From contig JAFUFS010000028.1 of assembly GCA_017469745.1 (NCBI GenBank), positions 89,988 through 153,987 on the forward strand: a stretch of 64,000 nucleotides of DNA. Direction: 5' to 3'. Source of the DNA: Bacteroidales bacterium. GTDB taxonomy: Bacteria > Bacteroidota > Bacteroidia > Bacteroidales > UBA932. Numbering within the stretch: position 1 is the first letter of the stretch; every line of letters starts with the position of its first letter. The notes under the pieces are model-generated. The model ran no database searches and was not told where the DNA came from. It saw only the letters and a list, made by a program, of their open reading frames with translations. Shown here in pieces: positions 45,029-53,100 of the stretch. The position numbers were made by a program, and so were the translations under genes.

Positions 45029-45880
45029 TCAGTCAATTACTTTATCTACATTCAGGATCAGGATTCCCTCAGCTCCGGTCTTCTTAAGGCTTTCAACAGT
45101 AGCCCACAACGAGGAGTCATCGACTACGGAATGGACGGAGCACCAGCCTTCCAGAGCCAGCGGCATCACGGTCGGGCTGCGCATGGACGGAAGCAGGGCC
45201 ATCGCCTCAGAAAGTCTTTCCGAAGGGATGTTCATAAGGATGTATTTCTTCCCCCTGCTTTCCTGGATGGCATCGAAACGGAAAAGGATCGAATCGAGCA
45301 CCGGCTTGTTCTCAGGCAGGAGGTCTTTCCGGCATACGAGCACCGCTTCACTCTCCAAAACGGTCTCAACCTCTTTCAAGCCGTTGGAGACCAAGGTGCC
45401 GCCGGATGACACGATGTCGAATATTGAATCTGCGATTCCTGCTGCAGGAGCGATCTCAACGGAGCCTCTGATCTCCCTGATGTCTGAAGAGACGCCCTTT
45501 GAAGAAAGGAAGCGACGCAGGATCGACGGATAGGAAGTTGCTATCGACTTCCCCTCGAACCATTCCAGACCAGGATATTCCACACCCTTGGGGATTGCGA
45601 GAGAGAGGCGGCATTTCCCGAAACCAAGCCTCCGGATAACTTCCACGTCGGCCTGGGTTTCGGCGATCTCGTTGTAGCCCACGATTCCGATGTCTGCGGA
45701 ACCGTCTGCTACCACACCCGGGATGTCGTCATCCCGAAGATAAAGTAATTCCAACGGGAAATCGGATGCCTTGCCGAGGAACTTCCTCTTGGAGTCATCT
45801 ACGTTTATTCCCGCATCTTTAAGAAGCCGGAGGCTCTCTTCATTGAGCCTTCCCTTGGATTGGACAGCTAATCTGATCAT
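45029..45880 (-). CDS. hisG: ATP phosphoribosyltransferase (long form)
   Basis: First enzyme of the pathway, 283 aa. This is the long, self-regulated form with a C-terminal ACT-like histidine-binding domain (about 205-283, SIRFRFDAIQESRGKKYILMNIPSERLSEAMALLPSMRSPT-like block), so no HisZ is needed. The N-terminal half has IRLAVQSKGRLNEESLRLLKDAG, the DIPGVVADGSADIGIVGYNE substrate block and SGGTLVSNGLKEVE. Feedback inhibition by histidine is expected for this form. It is preceded by an apparent attenuator (see the leader peptide and terminator entries). Confidence 0.95.
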   Translation of the reverse strand: MIRLAVQSKGRLNEESLRLLKDAGINVDDSKRKFLGKASDFPLELLYLRDDDIPGVVADGSADIGIVGYNEIAETQADVEVIRRLGFGKCRLSLAIPKGVEYPGLEWFEGKSIATSYPSILRRFLSSKGVSSDIREIRGSVEIAPAAGIADSIFDIVSSGGTLVSNGLKEVETVLESEAVLVCRKDLLPENKPVLDSILFRFDAIQESRGKKYILMNIPSERLSEAMALLPSMRSPTVMPLALEGWCSVHSVVDDSSLWATVESLKKTGAEGILILNVDKVID

Positions 45881-45884
45881 ACCG

Positions 45885-45923
45885 ATAAAAACAAAAATCG
45901 GCTTGCCGGGTCCGGCAAGCCGA
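45885..45923 (-). terminator. Attenuator terminator upstream of hisG
   Basis: On the minus strand, CGGCTTGCCGG at 45922-45912 and CCGGCAAGCCG at 45909-45899 form a stem of about 10 G/C-rich pairs with a 4-nt loop, flanked by an A-T pair. An ATTTTTGTTTTT tract follows, ending about 5 bases before the hisG start. It is a typical intrinsic terminator placed between the His-rich leader peptide and hisG. A segment before it (TGGTGTAAT at about 45955-45947 with ATTACATCG) can pair weakly and overlaps the terminator stem by two bases, so it may serve as an antiterminator. Confidence 0.85.
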
Positions 45924-45956
45924 TGTAATACTCTATTGAAACAATTACACCATCAC

Positions 45957-46013
45957 TTACCAGGCCTGTCCGGTCCGGGAATGATGATGCTTATGGGTTG
46001 ATGCAAAGTTCAT
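45957..46013 (-). CDS. hisL: His operon leader peptide
   Basis: A short frame of 18 codons on the minus strand encodes MNFASTHKHHHSRTGQAW then TAA. Four of five consecutive codons (7, 9, 10, 11) are His (all CAT), a run that is very unlikely by chance at this exact position. The stop is 33 bases before a strong terminator that sits directly upstream of hisG. The layout (His-rich leader, then terminator, then his operon) is that of ribosome-mediated attenuation: when charged tRNA-His is scarce, the ribosome pauses on the His codons and the downstream RNA refolds. Too short for standard gene calling. Not checked experimentally. Confidence 0.85.
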   Translation of the reverse strand: MNFASTHKHHHSRTGQAW

Positions 46014-46020
46014 TTCGACT

Positions 46021-46051
46021 GCAATATACGACTATTTTTCAATTATGCAAG
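46021..46051 (-). promoter_or_regulatory. Candidate his operon promoter
   Basis: On the minus strand, CTTG at 46051-46048 and TATATTGC at 46028-46021, spaced by 19 nt, resemble a Bacteroidota promoter, but the -7 element is imperfect. The start site would lie only a few bases before the leader ATG (46013), so the leader would be nearly leaderless. The -33 overlaps the end of pcrA. Confidence 0.45.
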
Positions 46052-48502
46052 ACGAATTTTTGCATATTTCAGCAGGAGGATTTTTTCACCGTATTCATCA
46101 AAAACGATTTTAGCCTTGAGATCCGGGACCGCACCGGTGATCTGGAGTATCTTCCCGAAACCGAAGCGGTTATGCTCGATCCGCTGTCCGACTTTAAGCT
46201 CGGTCATCGCCACTGGTGTGAACTCGGCATCAGGAATCTTCGGAGGCAGCGGACGGTTCTTCAAGGCCTCACGGCTGACGGATGAAGTCGGAACGGCCGG
46301 CTGGCGCTCCACCTTCTGCTGCCGTCCCGGCAAATACTGCACTCCACCTGTGGACATTCCGAAGCGGGTGGCCGGCTTTGCCATTCCCCTGCCGGAACCG
46401 AAGCCCCTGAAAGGTCTCCTGAATCCGAAATCGTCGTCATCATCATCCGAGGCATCAAAGTCATCATCCCTCAGCGGGTTGGAAATGTACTGCTGGTCTA
46501 TCTCCCTTATGAAACGGCTCGGAGAATTGGACTCATGCTTTCCATTACGCATCCTGGAACTGGCGTAAGACAGCCAGACAACCTTCTTGGCCCTGGTCAT
46601 GGCGACGTAGAAGAGCCTGCGCTCTTCCTCGATGTCGTTCTTGGAAGCAAGCATGCCACCGGAGGGGAAAAGATTCTCCTCAAGGCCTGCTACGATGACA
46701 TAAGGGAATTCAAGTCCCTTTGCGGAGTGCACTGTCATCAAGGCGATCTTGTTGTTGGTGTCATCCCCGTCCTCGATGTCGACATTGGTCAGCAAGGAGA
46801 CATTCTCGAGGAATTCTCCCAAGGTGACCAGAGGGTACTGGACTTCCTCTCCTTCTACATACTGTCCGTCAGCCTGAAGGTCCTCAAGATACTCTTCCTG
46901 CCGCTCTTCCTTGAACTGGAGGATGCTGTTGAGGAGTTCCTCGACGTTGGAGGCACGGGACTGGCCCTCGATGGAAGTGTCCGCCTTGAAATGGGCATAA
47001 AGCCCGCAGGCCGATGAAAGTGCAGTCGCAAGTTCCTGCGCATCTGCAAAAGGAGCCTTGGCGGCGAACTCGGAGATCATGTCACAGAAAGACCTGATCC
47101 TCGCCACGGCCGGAGCCTTCAGGCCGAACTCCGCGAACATTTCTGAATATGCGGCCTTGAACATGGAAGTACCCAGTTCGCGGGCCATGGCGGCAAGAGC
47201 GCCAAGGGAAGTGTCTCCGATTCCCCTGGCGGGCATATTCACGACTCTCTTGAAAGATTCGTCGTCGTTGACGTTCACCACCAGCTTGAAATAGGCCATC
47301 ATGTCCTTCACCTCAGCCCGCTCGAAGAATGAATTGCCCGAATAGATCACATAGGGAAGGTTCCTCCTTCTTAGGGCTTCCTCAATCGCCCTGGACTGGG
47401 AATTCGTACGGTAGAGAATGGCGAAATCCTGGTACCTGGCATGGTCAGCCTGCATGCGCGAGATGATCTCTGAGGCGATCCTGATGGCCTCCTCCTGCTC
47501 CGAAAATGAATGCAGGATGCTGATCTTTTCTCCCTCTCCGCCGACTGCCACACAAGTCTTTGGGATCCTGTCCTCATTCTTGGCAATCAGCGAGTTGGCG
47601 GCATCGACGATGTTCGCAGTCGAACGGTAATTCTTTTCCAGGCGGAATACCTTGCAGTCAGGGTAATCTTTCTTGAAATTCAGGATGTTCTCGATCCTGG
47701 CCCCACGGAACGCGTAGATCGACTGGGAGTCGTCACCGACAACGCAGATGTTCCTGTGGAAGGCGCCGAGCCTGCGCAGGATAACGTACTGCGCGTAGTT
47801 GGTGTCCTGGTACTCGTCCACAAGGATGTAGTCGAACCTTGAAGAAATGGATTTCAAAGCCTCCTGGTTGTCCCTAAGCAGGATGTTCATGTTCAGGAGG
47901 ATGTCGTCGAAGTCCATGACCCCGGAGTTGCGGCACTTGGCGGCATACAGGGAATAGATGTCGCAGATCTTCGGCTTCCTGGCGGCAGTGTCCTTCTGGA
48001 CTGCCTGGAGATTGTTCCTGTAGGCTGATGCCGTGACAAGGTTGTTCTTCGCGAGGGAGATCCTGGCCAGGACATCCCGGGGCTTGTAGACCTTGTCATC
48101 CAGCTGGAGTTCCTTGATGCATGCCTTTATGGCACTGGTGGAATCGCTGGTGTCGTAGATGGTGAAATACTCGGGGTAGCCTATCGAAGCGGCATATTCC
48201 CGGAGGAATCTTATGAACACTGAATGGAAGGTACCCATGCAGAGCTTCCATGAATTCTTCCGCCCCACCATGAGCCCTATCCTCTCCTTCATCTCCCCGG
48301 CCGCTTTCTTGGTGAAAGTCAGCGCCATGATCCTTGACGGATCGCCTCCCCTGGCAAGGATGCAGGCTATCCTGCTGGTCAGCACCCTTGTCTTTCCCGA
48401 CCCCGCGCCGGCCACTATCAGGACCGGTCCGTCTATGTTGCTGACCGCCTCTCTCTGCTCCGCGTTCAGCCCCTCGTACAGTACTTTCTCAATGTTTTCC
48501 AT
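46043..48502 (-). CDS. pcrA: ATP-dependent DNA helicase PcrA/UvrD
   Basis: Superfamily 1A 3'-5' helicase of 819 aa. Motif Q and Walker A: LNAEQREAVSNIDGPVLIVAGAGSGKTRVL (P-loop Lys37). Motif Ia: ALTFTKKAAGEMKERI. Motif II: YILVDEYQDTNYAQ. Motif III: VVGDDSQSIYAFRGA. Motif IV: FRLEKNYRST. Motif V: MTVHSAKGLEFPYVIVAGLEENLFPS. Motif VI: RRLFYVAMTRAKK. An acidic and disordered stretch (DDDFDASDDDDDDFGFRRPFRGFGSGRG) precedes the C-terminal Tudor-like domain (VGQRIEHNRFGFGKILQITG). It acts in nucleotide excision repair, mismatch repair and replication restart. Divergent from nqrA. Confidence 0.95.
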   Translation of the reverse strand: MENIEKVLYEGLNAEQREAVSNIDGPVLIVAGAGSGKTRVLTSRIACILARGGDPSRIMALTFTKKAAGEMKERIGLMVGRKNSWKLCMGTFHSVFIRFLREYAASIGYPEYFTIYDTSDSTSAIKACIKELQLDDKVYKPRDVLARISLAKNNLVTASAYRNNLQAVQKDTAARKPKICDIYSLYAAKCRNSGVMDFDDILLNMNILLRDNQEALKSISSRFDYILVDEYQDTNYAQYVILRRLGAFHRNICVVGDDSQSIYAFRGARIENILNFKKDYPDCKVFRLEKNYRSTANIVDAANSLIAKNEDRIPKTCVAVGGEGEKISILHSFSEQEEAIRIASEIISRMQADHARYQDFAILYRTNSQSRAIEEALRRRNLPYVIYSGNSFFERAEVKDMMAYFKLVVNVNDDESFKRVVNMPARGIGDTSLGALAAMARELGTSMFKAAYSEMFAEFGLKAPAVARIRSFCDMISEFAAKAPFADAQELATALSSACGLYAHFKADTSIEGQSRASNVEELLNSILQFKEERQEEYLEDLQADGQYVEGEEVQYPLVTLGEFLENVSLLTNVDIEDGDDTNNKIALMTVHSAKGLEFPYVIVAGLEENLFPSGGMLASKNDIEEERRLFYVAMTRAKKVVWLSYASSRMRNGKHESNSPSRFIREIDQQYISNPLRDDDFDASDDDDDDFGFRRPFRGFGSGRGMAKPATRFGMSTGGVQYLPGRQQKVERQPAVPTSSVSREALKNRPLPPKIPDAEFTPVAMTELKVGQRIEHNRFGFGKILQITGAVPDLKAKIVFDEYGEKILLLKYAKIRLA

Positions 48503-48541
48503 AATGGCACGAAAATACGGAATTTTTCCCGAAAAAATGAG

Positions 48542-48549
48542 TACATTTG
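48542..48549 (+). promoter_or_regulatory. -7 element of the nqr operon
   Basis: TACATTTG, 38 nt before the nqrA start, matches TAnnTTTG. The -33 region has no clear TTTG. Confidence 0.6.
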
Positions 48550-48587
48550 CAAGTTATAACACGCTTATACAACCAACACAATTTATA

Positions 48588-49931
48588 ATGTCAAACAACA
48601 TCGTATTGAAAAAGGGTTTGGACATTCCGATCGACGGAGTGGCGGCCCTCGAAACAATTAAGACGGTCACGCCTGATGTTGTCGCTGTGAAACCCACTGA
48701 TTTCAAGGGTTTCGCTCCAAGACTCCTCGTCAAAGAAGGCGACAAGGTGCTCGCGGGATCACCTGTTTTGGCAGACAAACAAAACCCTGACATCCTCCTG
48801 ACATCTCCGGTGAGCGGAACCGTCCAGGAAATTTCCAGGGGCGACAAGAGAAAAGTCCTCGCAGTCGTCATCAAGGCTGACGGAAGCAACGGCTCCGTCG
48901 ACTTCGGCAAAAAGGATCCCAAGGCTATGGGCTCCGAAGAAGTCAAGGAGACTCTTCTCAAGAGCGGTTTGTGGCCATCAATTATCCAGAGGCCTTACGG
49001 TGTCATAGCCAACCCGGCACTGACTCCCAAGGCTGTTTTTGTTTCTGCTTTCAGCACGGCTCCTCTTGCCGCGGATGCTGAGTTCGCATTCAAGGATGAC
49101 TTCCAGGCCATCCAGGCTGCAGTCACGGCAGTTTCCAAGATCGCCAAGGTCCATGTCTGCGTCAAAGGCGGTGACTCCATCTTCGCCAAGCTTCAGGATG
49201 CCACCCTCCACACCGTGATCGGCGCCAAGCACCCTGCAGGCAACGTGGGCGTACAGATCAGCCACATCTCCCCCATCAAGAAGGGAGAGACTGTCTGGAC
49301 CCTCAACCTTGCGAGCCTCGCAGCAATCGGAAAGGTCTTCACAGAAGGTAAGCTCATCCTCGACCGCATGGTCGCAGTGACCGGCCCTGCCGCCCTGAAG
49401 ACCGGCTACGTCCGCGCACTTCCCGGAACGCCCGTCAGCGCACTTGAAGGCTGCTTCGACAAGGAAGTCGAGACCAGGTTCATCAGCGGAGACGTCCTCA
49501 GCGGAGAGAACATCGGCAGCAACGGATTCATCGGATTCTTCGACAACCAGGTGACCCTTATCAAGGAAGGCCGCGAAAGGGAGCTCTTCGGCTGGGCAAA
49601 GCCTTTCAGGTTCAACCAGTTCAGCTCTTCAATGGCCTATTTCTCCTGGCTCCTACCCAAGAAAAAGTACAAGATGGACACCAACACCCATGGCGGAAGG
49701 CGCGCATTTGTCTGCTCCGACGTCTACGGCAAGGTGCTTCCCATGGACATATTCCCTGTCTATCTTATCAAGGCCTGCCTTGCAGGTGACATCGACAAGA
49801 TGGAACAGTTCGGCATCTACGAGGTTCTTCCCGAGGACCTGGCCCTCTGCGAGTTCGTCGATCCTTCGAAGAACGACATCCAGGCCATGATTTCCGAAGG
49901 AATCGACCTCATGATCAAGGAAATGGCATAA
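48588..49931 (+). CDS. nqrA: Na+-translocating NADH:quinone reductase subunit A
   Basis: Cytosolic-facing subunit of 447 aa of the Na+-NQR complex. The start MSNNIVLKKGLDIPIDGVA is the typical NqrA opening (IKKGLDIPI-like), followed by VALKPTDFKGF-type and KEGDKVLAGSPVLADKQNPDILLTSPVSGTVQEISRGDKRKVLAV (a biotinyl/lipoyl-like hammerhead domain). Also typical are GLWPSIIQRPYGVIANP, HPAGNVGVQISHI and TRFISGDVLSG. I rejected longer in-frame starts inside pcrA on the other strand. First gene of nqrABCDEF; nqrB is 12 bases away. Confidence 0.96.
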   Translation: MSNNIVLKKGLDIPIDGVAALETIKTVTPDVVAVKPTDFKGFAPRLLVKEGDKVLAGSPVLADKQNPDILLTSPVSGTVQEISRGDKRKVLAVVIKADGSNGSVDFGKKDPKAMGSEEVKETLLKSGLWPSIIQRPYGVIANPALTPKAVFVSAFSTAPLAADAEFAFKDDFQAIQAAVTAVSKIAKVHVCVKGGDSIFAKLQDATLHTVIGAKHPAGNVGVQISHISPIKKGETVWTLNLASLAAIGKVFTEGKLILDRMVAVTGPAALKTGYVRALPGTPVSALEGCFDKEVETRFISGDVLSGENIGSNGFIGFFDNQVTLIKEGRERELFGWAKPFRFNQFSSSMAYFSWLLPKKKYKMDTNTHGGRRAFVCSDVYGKVLPMDIFPVYLIKACLAGDIDKMEQFGIYEVLPEDLALCEFVDPSKNDIQAMISEGIDLMIKEMA

Positions 49932-49943
49932 AAGGCAAAGACT

Positions 49944-51077
49944 ATGGAAGAAAACACAGTAAAACCCGGCCTTTTCGAAAAAGGCGGCAAGTTAGGATGG
50001 CTGCATTCTACATGGGATGCCTTTGACACCTTCCTCCGTGTCCCCGCTACCGTCACCTCCAAAGGTGCACACGTAAGGGACTCCCTCGACATCAAGAGGG
50101 TCATGATCATAGTGGCGATCGCCCTTGTTCCTGCTGCCCTCTTCGGCATGTGGAACGTAGGTTATCAGCATGATATTGCCATGCATGACCTCCCCGGATT
50201 CTGGTACCAGTTCTTCTGGGGTCTCTGGAAGGTTATTCCTCTCTATCTCGTAGCTTACATCGTCGGTCTCGGAATCGAATTCGCTGGTGCCCAGATCAAG
50301 GGCGAGGAAGTCAATGAAGGCTACCTCGTGTCCGGAATGCTCATCCCGCTAATCGTTCCCGTGGACGTTCCCCTCTGGATGCTTGCGCTCGCAGTCGCAT
50401 TCGCAGTCATATTCGGAAAAGAAGTCTTCGGCGGAACCGGAATGAACTTCCTCAACCCGGCCCTCCTCTGCCGTGCATTCCTGTTCTTCTCCTATCCGAG
50501 CTCGATGTCCGGATCACAGGTATGGATCGCACGCCGCTGCGGAGCCGACGCCATCACAGGTGCCACTCCTCTCTCCTACATGTCCGAGGGCATGGATGCC
50601 ATCACCGGAGCACACTTCAGCTTCTGGAACATGTTCGCAGGAACCATTCCCGGATCGGTCGGTGAGACCTCAGTCATCGCTATCCTGATCGGAGCATTCA
50701 TCCTCATCTGGACCGGCGTCGCAAGCTGGAAAATCATGGTCTCCTCAGTGGCCGGAGCCCTCTTCGTGGGCTGGCTCGGCACTGCCTTCGGAGCTACCGA
50801 CGTTCCCGCTTACGTCCAGCTCGTCATGGGTGGCTTCGCCTTCGGTACCGTCTTCATGGCAACCGACCCTGTCACCTCCGCCCAGACCGAGTGCGGCAAG
50901 TGGATCTACGGATTCCTTGTGGGAGCGCTCTGCATCACCGTAAGGCTCTTCAACCCCGGTTACGCAGAGGGCATGATGCTCGCTATCCTTCTAATGAACA
51001 CCTTCGCCCCGCTGATCGACCACTGCGTCACCTCCAGCGCGACGAAGAAAAGGGCAAAAAAAGTCTCTGTCGCTTAA
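49944..51077 (+). CDS. nqrB: Na+-NQR subunit B
   Basis: Membrane subunit of 377 aa that carries covalently bound FMN. The flavinylation motif is DAITGATPLS, with FMN expected on Thr208 of the S/TGAT signature. About 10 membrane segments; the N-terminus resembles the RnfD/NqrB family (KLGWLHSTWDAFDTFLRVP; KRVMIIVAIALVPAALFGMWNVG). EVFGGTGMNFLNPALLCRAFLFFSYP is conserved. Na+ pumping needs NqrB and its partners. Next gene is 6 bases downstream. Confidence 0.96.
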   Translation: MEENTVKPGLFEKGGKLGWLHSTWDAFDTFLRVPATVTSKGAHVRDSLDIKRVMIIVAIALVPAALFGMWNVGYQHDIAMHDLPGFWYQFFWGLWKVIPLYLVAYIVGLGIEFAGAQIKGEEVNEGYLVSGMLIPLIVPVDVPLWMLALAVAFAVIFGKEVFGGTGMNFLNPALLCRAFLFFSYPSSMSGSQVWIARRCGADAITGATPLSYMSEGMDAITGAHFSFWNMFAGTIPGSVGETSVIAILIGAFILIWTGVASWKIMVSSVAGALFVGWLGTAFGATDVPAYVQLVMGGFAFGTVFMATDPVTSAQTECGKWIYGFLVGALCITVRLFNPGYAEGMMLAILLMNTFAPLIDHCVTSSATKKRAKKVSVA

Positions 51078-51083
51078 TTATCA

Positions 51084-51854
51084 ATGAATATGAATACCAA
51101 CAGTAACACATATACGATAATCTACACGACCATCATCGTCACGCTGGTCGCGGCAGTTCTGGCTTTTGTTTCCCAGTCACTCAAGTCAAGGCAGGAAGCC
51201 AACGAGAAGGCCGACACCATCTCCCAGATGATGACGGCCGCCCAGTTCGCCACCAAGGCCGACCTTCAGAAGATGGGCAACACCGCAGTGCTTGCAAAGT
51301 ACGCTGAAGAGATCGCCCAGGCATTCACAGTCGGAACCGACGGAAAGAAGATCTCCGACCTCGACCTGTCCAAGGTCTTCTCTCCCAAGGACCTGAAGAA
51401 GCAGAACTACAACATCAAGGGTGGAAGCAATGCTGAAATCCCCGTGTTCATCTTCAAGAACGGAGTTACCGTGGTTCCCGTTTACGGAGCCGGCCTATGG
51501 GGCCCGGTCTGGGGCTACATCGCTTTCGAGCCTGCATCCAACACCATCAAGGGCGCGTATTTCGACCATGAGAGCGAAACCGCAGGCCTCGGTGCAAAGA
51601 TCAAGGACGATCCCGAGTTCCAGGCAGAATTCAACGGAGAGCAGGCTGACTTCAACTCAGCCAACGTCTTTGACATCGTCAAGGGCGGAGCTCCCAAGAA
51701 CGCTGATGGATCCTCTGTCATAGACAACAAGATCGACGCCATCACCGGTGCCACCATGACATCCAACGGCCTTGATGCCGCCATCGACACCTGGCTCGGA
51801 GCTTACTCAGCCTATTTCAAGGGTATTGCAGCAAACAAAACTGAGGAGGAATAA
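51084..51854 (+). CDS. nqrC: Na+-NQR subunit C
   Basis: Periplasmic-facing subunit of 256 aa with a single N-terminal membrane segment (TYTIIYTTIIVTLVAAVLAFVS) and a second covalent FMN: motif DAITGATMTSNG with Thr224. GLWGPVWGYIAFEP, DHESETAGLGAKI and NKIDAITGAT are family signatures. Followed by nqrD after 2 bases. Confidence 0.95.
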   Translation: MNMNTNSNTYTIIYTTIIVTLVAAVLAFVSQSLKSRQEANEKADTISQMMTAAQFATKADLQKMGNTAVLAKYAEEIAQAFTVGTDGKKISDLDLSKVFSPKDLKKQNYNIKGGSNAEIPVFIFKNGVTVVPVYGAGLWGPVWGYIAFEPASNTIKGAYFDHESETAGLGAKIKDDPEFQAEFNGEQADFNSANVFDIVKGGAPKNADGSSVIDNKIDAITGATMTSNGLDAAIDTWLGAYSAYFKGIAANKTEEE

Positions 51855-51856
51855 TC

Positions 51857-52471
51857 ATGGACGCTAAATTGAAAGAAACAATACTCAACCCGATATTCAA
51901 GGGCAATCCAATCACCGTCCTTGTCCTCGGTATCTGCTCATCCCTGGCCGTAACGGTCACCATGAAGGGCGCCCTCGTCATGGCTCTCTCCGTGATCGCC
52001 GTCACCGGCATCTCTAGCCTGATCCTCTCGCTGCTTAGGAACACCATTCCCAGCCGCGTCAGGATCATCGTCCAGCTGGTCGTCGTGGCCATGATGGTTA
52101 TTCTCGTGGACCAGATCCTTAAGTCCTTCGAAGCAACCTACGCAATCGACAAGCAACTGAGCGTGTACATCGGCCTGATCATCACCAACTGTATCGTCAT
52201 GGGACGTATCGAAGCTTTCGCCCTCGGCAACAAGCCTTGGCCCAGCTTCCTTGACGGCGTCGCCAACGGAGCCGGCTACGGCATGATCCTCCTGATCGTC
52301 GCCTTCTTCCGCGAGCTCCTCGGAAGCGGCACCCTCTTCGGTGTCGACATCCTGAACTGGCTCGGCTACGTTCCCAACAACCTGGTGATCCTCCCTCCGT
52401 TCGCCCTCATCCTCCTGGGATGCATCGTATGGGTCCAGAGGAGCATCCAGAAAGACCTGCAGGAGAAATAA
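51857..52471 (+). CDS. nqrD: Na+-NQR subunit D
   Basis: Hydrophobic subunit of 204 aa with about six membrane helices, paralogous to NqrE and RnfE/A. Conserved blocks are NPIFKGNPITVLVLGICSSLAVTVTMKGALVM, IVDQILKSFEATYAIDKQLSVYIGLIITNCIVMGRIEAFA and SFLDGVANGAGYGMILLIVAFFRELLGSGT. The helix Cys residues that bind the intramembrane Fe centre in NqrD and NqrE (GICSS and NCIVMG) are present. nqrE starts 16 bases after its stop. Confidence 0.95.
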   Translation: MDAKLKETILNPIFKGNPITVLVLGICSSLAVTVTMKGALVMALSVIAVTGISSLILSLLRNTIPSRVRIIVQLVVVAMMVILVDQILKSFEATYAIDKQLSVYIGLIITNCIVMGRIEAFALGNKPWPSFLDGVANGAGYGMILLIVAFFRELLGSGTLFGVDILNWLGYVPNNLVILPPFALILLGCIVWVQRSIQKDLQEK

Positions 52472-52487
52472 TTAAAACATTAAGGTT

Positions 52488-53084
52488 ATGGAATATCTCA
52501 GCTTATTCGTAAAGTCAATTTTCGTTGACAACATGATCTTCGCCTACTTCCTGGGTATGTGCTCATACCTGGCAGTGTCGAAGAACGTGAAGACAGCTGC
52601 CGGCCTTGGTGTTGCAGTTATCTTCGTCTTGCTCGTGACTCTCCCGATCAACTATCTCCTCAACAAGTACGTCCTGGCCCCTGACGCGCTGATCAAAGGT
52701 GCCGACCTGAGCTTCCTCAGCTTCATCATCTTCATCGCCGTGATCGCTGCCATCGTCCAGATCGTGGAAATGGTCGTGGAAAAATTCAGCCCTTCCCTGT
52801 ACTCCGCCCTCGGAATCTTCCTTCCCCTGATCGCCGTCAACTGCGCAATCCTCGGAGGTTCGCTGTTCATGCAGCAGAGGGATTTCGTGAATGTCGGAGA
52901 ATCCGCAGTCTACGCTCTTGGAAGCGGAATCGGCTGGTTCCTCGCAATCGTCTCCCTTGCGGCAATCCGCGAGAAGATGTCATACAGCAATGTTCCCGCC
53001 CCTCTGAAGGGCCTCGGAATCACATTCATCACCGTCGGCCTCATGGCCATCGCGATGATGACATTCATGGGTATTTCACTTTAA
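52488..53084 (+). CDS. nqrE: Na+-NQR subunit E
   Basis: Membrane subunit of 198 aa, the inverted partner of NqrD. Start [33 protein letters not shown] (with Cys), and [20 protein letters not shown] (second Cys) near residue 120-135 are family signatures. Together with NqrD it holds the Fe centre in the membrane. nqrF starts 16 bases after its stop. Confidence 0.95.
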   Translation: MEYLSLFVKSIFVDNMIFAYFLGMCSYLAVSKNVKTAAGLGVAVIFVLLVTLPINYLLNKYVLAPDALIKGADLSFLSFIIFIAVIAAIVQIVEMVVEKFSPSLYSALGIFLPLIAVNCAILGGSLFMQQRDFVNVGESAVYALGSGIGWFLAIVSLAAIREKMSYSNVPAPLKGLGITFITVGLMAIAMMTFMGISL

Positions 53085-53100
53085 AGAAGGAGGTCAAGCT

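Noticed and set aside
44058-45533. Long 491-codon open frame on the plus strand across hisD and hisG
   Set aside because: It runs antisense to two well-recognised his genes, has no family motif, and its residue pattern follows the GC-rich codon shadow of those genes.
48213-48587. Longer N-terminus for nqrA
   Set aside because: It would extend into the opposite-strand pcrA gene; the ATG at 48588 gives the conserved NqrA opening.
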